Positions 61,463-64,000 of a stretch of DNA of 64,000 nt are shown piece by piece (position 1 is the first letter of the stretch; the number at the start of each line of letters is the position of its first letter). Made by a program: the position numbers and the translations under genes. The notes under the pieces were generated by a model, which had not been told where the DNA came from, ran no database searches, and saw only the letters and a program-made list of their open reading frames with translations. The DNA is taken from assembly GCF_900637205.1 (NCBI RefSeq), contig NZ_LR134355.1:372001-436000 (forward strand), written 5' to 3'. The stretch comes from Mycolicibacterium chitae (GTDB taxonomy: Bacteria > Actinomycetota > Actinomycetes > Mycobacteriales > Mycobacteriaceae).

Positions 61463-62428
61463 CTACGAGGTTACGGGGGACCCCAGTGCCTCGGCTTCCA
61501 GGCCGCGCAGGAACTCGACCGGCTGGCCCAGCAGCTGGGCGTTGGCGTGCGCGCGCTTGAAGTACAGCTGGATGTCGTGCTCCCAGGTGATCGCGATGCC
61601 GCCGTGCATCTGCACCGCCTCGGCGGCCACATCGCGGAACGCCTCGGTGGCGGTGACGTGGGCCAACGCGGCCGTGGTCGACGACGGGCCGGCGACAGCC
61701 TCCTCGACCACGGCCCCGGCGGTCTGCACCTTCACGTACAGATCCGCCATGCGGTGCTTGAGCGCCTGGAAGCTGCCGATCGGCCGACCGAACTGTACCC
61801 GCTCCTTGGTGTACTCGACCGTGAGATCCAGGCACCGCGCGGCCGCACCCACCGACTCGGCGGCCAGCAGGATGGCGGCGACCTCCGCCAGGCCCGGGTC
61901 GGCGCCCAAGGCTTCGGTCGCCGACGGCTGCACCCTCGCCAACCGACGGGTCAGGTCCATCGTCGGATGCGCCGACGCGGTGAACTCGGTCCAGCGGCTC
62001 AGCGTGCCGTCGGCGACGCCCACCACCACATCGGCCACATCGCCGTGCATCACGTAGTCGGGGTCCAGGGCCGCCGCACCAACCAGCGCCCCGGCGGCCA
62101 ACTGCTCGAGCGTCTCGGCGTCCGGGGTTTCGGCGGTCAGCAGCGCCAGCTCGGTCAGCGTCGTGCCCAGCAGCGGCGAGGGCACCAGCGCCCGGCCCAG
62201 TTCGGTGACGACGGCCGCGGCGTCGGCGAGCTCTCCGCCGGCCCCGCCGAACTCCTCGGGCACCACCAGCGCGGCGACGCCCACCTGCTCGCACAGCAGC
62301 GTCCACAGCTTCCGGTCGTAGCCGGATTCGGATTCCATCGCGGCGCGAACCTGTTCGGGCCCAGCGTGTTTGGTGACCAGATCCCGGACGGTCTGGACCA
62401 GGAGCGTGCGTTCCTCGGTGCTGGTCAC
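61463..62428 (-). CDS. fadE33: acyl-CoA dehydrogenase FadE33
   Basis: A 321-residue short acyl-CoA dehydrogenase-type subunit. It has VPEEFGGAGGELADAA near residue 56 and KERVQFGRPIGSFQALKHRMAD near 211, then GGIAITWEHDIQLYFKRA near 278. The catalytic base position is best judged with its partner, since FadE subunits of this type work as heteromeric complexes. It overlaps fadE32 by four bases. Order fadE31-fadE32-fadE33-aspB fits the KstR2-controlled HIP (ring C/D) degradation genes. Confidence 0.88.
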   Translation of the reverse strand: MTSTEERTLLVQTVRDLVTKHAGPEQVRAAMESESGYDRKLWTLLCEQVGVAALVVPEEFGGAGGELADAAAVVTELGRALVPSPLLGTTLTELALLTAETPDAETLEQLAAGALVGAAALDPDYVMHGDVADVVVGVADGTLSRWTEFTASAHPTMDLTRRLARVQPSATEALGADPGLAEVAAILLAAESVGAAARCLDLTVEYTKERVQFGRPIGSFQALKHRMADLYVKVQTAGAVVEEAVAGPSSTTAALAHVTATEAFRDVAAEAVQMHGGIAITWEHDIQLYFKRAHANAQLLGQPVEFLRGLEAEALGSPVTS

Positions 62429-63384
62429 AACGCCTCCAATACGCGTCGCCGGTGATAGGTCGGATCGCCCCAGGCAGAGCGCAGCGCCTGGGCGCGCAGG
62501 AGCAGCAGGCCCAGGTCGTGTTCCTGGGTGAAGCCGATCGCGCCGTGGGTCTGCAGGGCCGAACGCGCGGCCAGCAGGCCGGCCTCGGCGGCCGCCACCT
62601 TGGCCGCGCTGATGTCGCGGGCTGCGTCCGGGCTCTGCTCACCCAGCGACAGCGCGGCGCCGAACACCAACGGCCGGGCCAACTCCAGGGCGATGTGCAC
62701 ATCGGCGAGCTTGTGCTTGATCGCCTGATACGAGCCGATCACCCGGCCGAACTGGGTGCGCTGCTTGGCGTAGTCGACCGAGGCATCCAGCATGGCCTGG
62801 CCCGCGCCGATCAGTTGCGCCGCGGTGAGCAGCGAGCCGAACTGCGCGGCCCGCTCGATGTCGGCGTCCCAGCCGGCGCCCTCGGCGGTGACGTCGAAGA
62901 GTCGCCGGCTCGGGTCCACCGAGTCGTGGCCGTCACCGGCGGAGCCCTCGTGTACCTGTTGATCGGCGACCAGCGTCAGGCCGGCGAAGTCGGCGCTGAC
63001 GGCGCGCGGCTGCAGCGGTGCGGCCACCGTGGCGATCAGCTCGCCGGCGGCCAGCGCGGCGCTGCGCTGCGCCGCGGCCTCGCTGCCGGCCAAGAGCACC
63101 GGCGCCACCGCGACCGATTCGGTGACCGGCCCGGGGACACACCAGTAGCCCAGCCGCTCGCCGGCGACCACCAGGTCCACCGGATGCGCGCCGATGCCGT
63201 CGTGTTCCTCGGCCACATTCAGCGCGGTGACGCCGAGGTCGGCCAGCGTGGACCACACCTTGCGGGCCGGGGCGGTGTCCCCGGCCGACCAGGCGCGCAC
63301 CGCGGCCGGCAGGTCGGCGGATCCCAGCGCCGCGTCGATGCTCGCGCCGAAGTCGCGCTGCTGTTCGTCGAGTTCGAAGTTCAT
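62425..63384 (-). CDS. fadE32: acyl-CoA dehydrogenase FadE32
   Basis: A 319-residue acyl-CoA dehydrogenase-type protein. It begins MNFELDEQQRDFGASIDAAL, has KQRTQFGRVIGSYQAIKHKLAD near residue 217 and GAIGFTQEHDLGLLLLRA near 284. ATG 63384 overlaps the fadE31 stop (ATGA) and the stop overlaps fadE33. Probably forms a complex with one of the adjacent FadE proteins. Confidence 0.88.
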   Translation of the reverse strand: MNFELDEQQRDFGASIDAALGSADLPAAVRAWSAGDTAPARKVWSTLADLGVTALNVAEEHDGIGAHPVDLVVAGERLGYWCVPGPVTESVAVAPVLLAGSEAAAQRSAALAAGELIATVAAPLQPRAVSADFAGLTLVADQQVHEGSAGDGHDSVDPSRRLFDVTAEGAGWDADIERAAQFGSLLTAAQLIGAGQAMLDASVDYAKQRTQFGRVIGSYQAIKHKLADVHIALELARPLVFGAALSLGEQSPDAARDISAAKVAAAEAGLLAARSALQTHGAIGFTQEHDLGLLLLRAQALRSAWGDPTYHRRRVLEAL

Positions 63385-64000
63385 TTGGCTTTGGCCTCCC
63401 GGGGCAACCCCAGCAGCCGCTCGGCGATGATGTTGCGCTGAATCTCGTTGGTACCGGCGTAGATCGGGCCGCCGAGGGCAAACAGATAGCCCTCGGCCCA
63501 GCTGTCGGCGAGCTCCCCGTCGGCGCCGCGCAAATCCAGGGCGGTCTGGTGCAGGTCGACGTCGAGTTCGGACCAGAACACCTTGGTCACCGAGGACTCC
63601 GCCCCCAGTTCGCCGCCGCCGGCCAGCCGGGTCACGGTGCCGAAGGTCTGCAGGCGGTAGGCCTGCGCCTTGATCCAGGCGTCGGCGACGCGGCCGCCGA
63701 ACTCCACCCGGGTGGCGTCGTCGGACTGCGATTTCCACAGTTGCACAAGGCGATCGGCCGCTGCGGTGAAGCGGGCCGGGCTGCGCAGCGACATGCCTCG
63801 CTCGTTGCTCGAGGTGCTCATCGCGGCCCGCCAGCCCTCGTTCGGCGCGCCGATGACGTCCTGGTCGGGCACGAACACGTCATCGAGGAAGATCTCGCCG
63901 AAACCGGTGTCCCCGCCGAGCTGCGCGATGGGCCGCACCGTGATGCCGTCGGCCTTCAGGTCGAACATGAAGTACGTCAGGCCGTGGTGGCGTTGGGCCT
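63381..64000 (-). CDS. fadE31: acyl-CoA dehydrogenase FadE31 (5' part outside window)
   Basis: The C-terminal 206 residues of an acyl-CoA dehydrogenase. The frame is open through the right window edge, where it reads QRHHGLTYFMFDLKADG, a normal mid-protein segment, so the start is outside. FGEIFLDDVFVPDQDVIG and the C-terminal GGPIYAGTNEIQRNIIAERLLGLPRE (key: Gly-Thr-Asn-Glu-Ile-Gln) are classic. It is the upstream gene of the fadE32-fadE33-aspB run. Confidence 0.92.
   Translation of the reverse strand, partial: AQRHHGLTYFMFDLKADGITVRPIAQLGGDTGFGEIFLDDVFVPDQDVIGAPNEGWRAAMSTSSNERGMSLRSPARFTAAADRLVQLWKSQSDDATRVEFGGRVADAWIKAQAYRLQTFGTVTRLAGGGELGAESSVTKVFWSELDVDLHQTALDLRGADGELADSWAEGYLFALGGPIYAGTNEIQRNIIAERLLGLPREAKAK

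Noticed and set aside
60300..62702. Single 800-codon frame joining aspB to upstream sequence
   Set aside because: The first 410 codons are out of frame with fadE32 and fadE33 and are Arg/Gly-rich. The aminotransferase starts normally at GTG 61460, so no fusion protein is claimed.

Overview
The window looks like chromosome from a rapidly growing mycobacterium (Mycolicibacterium type). GC content is very high, GTG starts are frequent, and gene order follows the M. tuberculosis block from lpqG/ephA through ftsH, folEPBK, panCD, coaX, lysS, lsr2, clpC1, disA/radA, carD, ispDF, cysS, kstR and the hsaADCB genes to aspB and fadE33-32-31. These assignments come from reading the translated sequence and from recalled synteny; no database search was run.

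Layout. 1-1783: lpqG (cut by the left edge), a small unknown ORF and ephA. 1876-11732: ftsH followed by a tightly packed folate operon (folE, folP, folB, folK), two membrane proteins, a Rossmann/DUF2520 protein and pantothenate/CoA genes (panC, panD, coaX). 11799-16529: lysS, lsr2 and clpC1, closed by a strong hairpin. 16614-22861: two divergent vitamin-linked ECF transport operons. cbiMNQO (cobalt) sits behind a cobalamin riboswitch on the minus strand, and ykoEDC (thiamine precursor) sits behind a TPP riboswitch on the plus strand. 22830-42855: a mixed housekeeping and envelope region with lpqF, mhuD, mutY, canB, disA, radA, lpqE, carD, ispD, ispF, cysS, rlmB, pxpA, a zinc ABC transporter, a LacI-type regulator and a trehalose-phosphatase. 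42821-51308: the KstR cholesterol-degradation segment (kstR, fadE34, kshB, hsaA-hsaD-hsaC-hsaB) with three KstR operator-like sites.

51348-60187 is accessory DNA between hsaB and aspB. It holds a lipoprotein metallopeptidase, a small secreted protein, a lipase-like hydrolase and a translationally coupled toxin operon: an EspC-like type VII secretion protein, a 642-residue polymorphic toxin ending in an RNase A-like CdiA-CT domain, and a CdiI-like immunity protein. A nested insertion follows: an IS256-family element (8-bp target duplication TCTGTTTG) whose transposase gene was later split by an IS21-family element (4-bp duplication TTGC). Removing both elements on paper restores a 416-residue IS256 transposase and also joins a fourth, 105-codon reading frame directly behind the immunity gene.

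60300-64000: aspB-like aminotransferase and fadE33, fadE32 and fadE31 (cut by the right edge), the acyl-CoA dehydrogenases of late sterol ring breakdown. The most interesting part is the toxin operon with its interrupted downstream frame; next is the back-to-back pair of B12 and TPP riboswitches.
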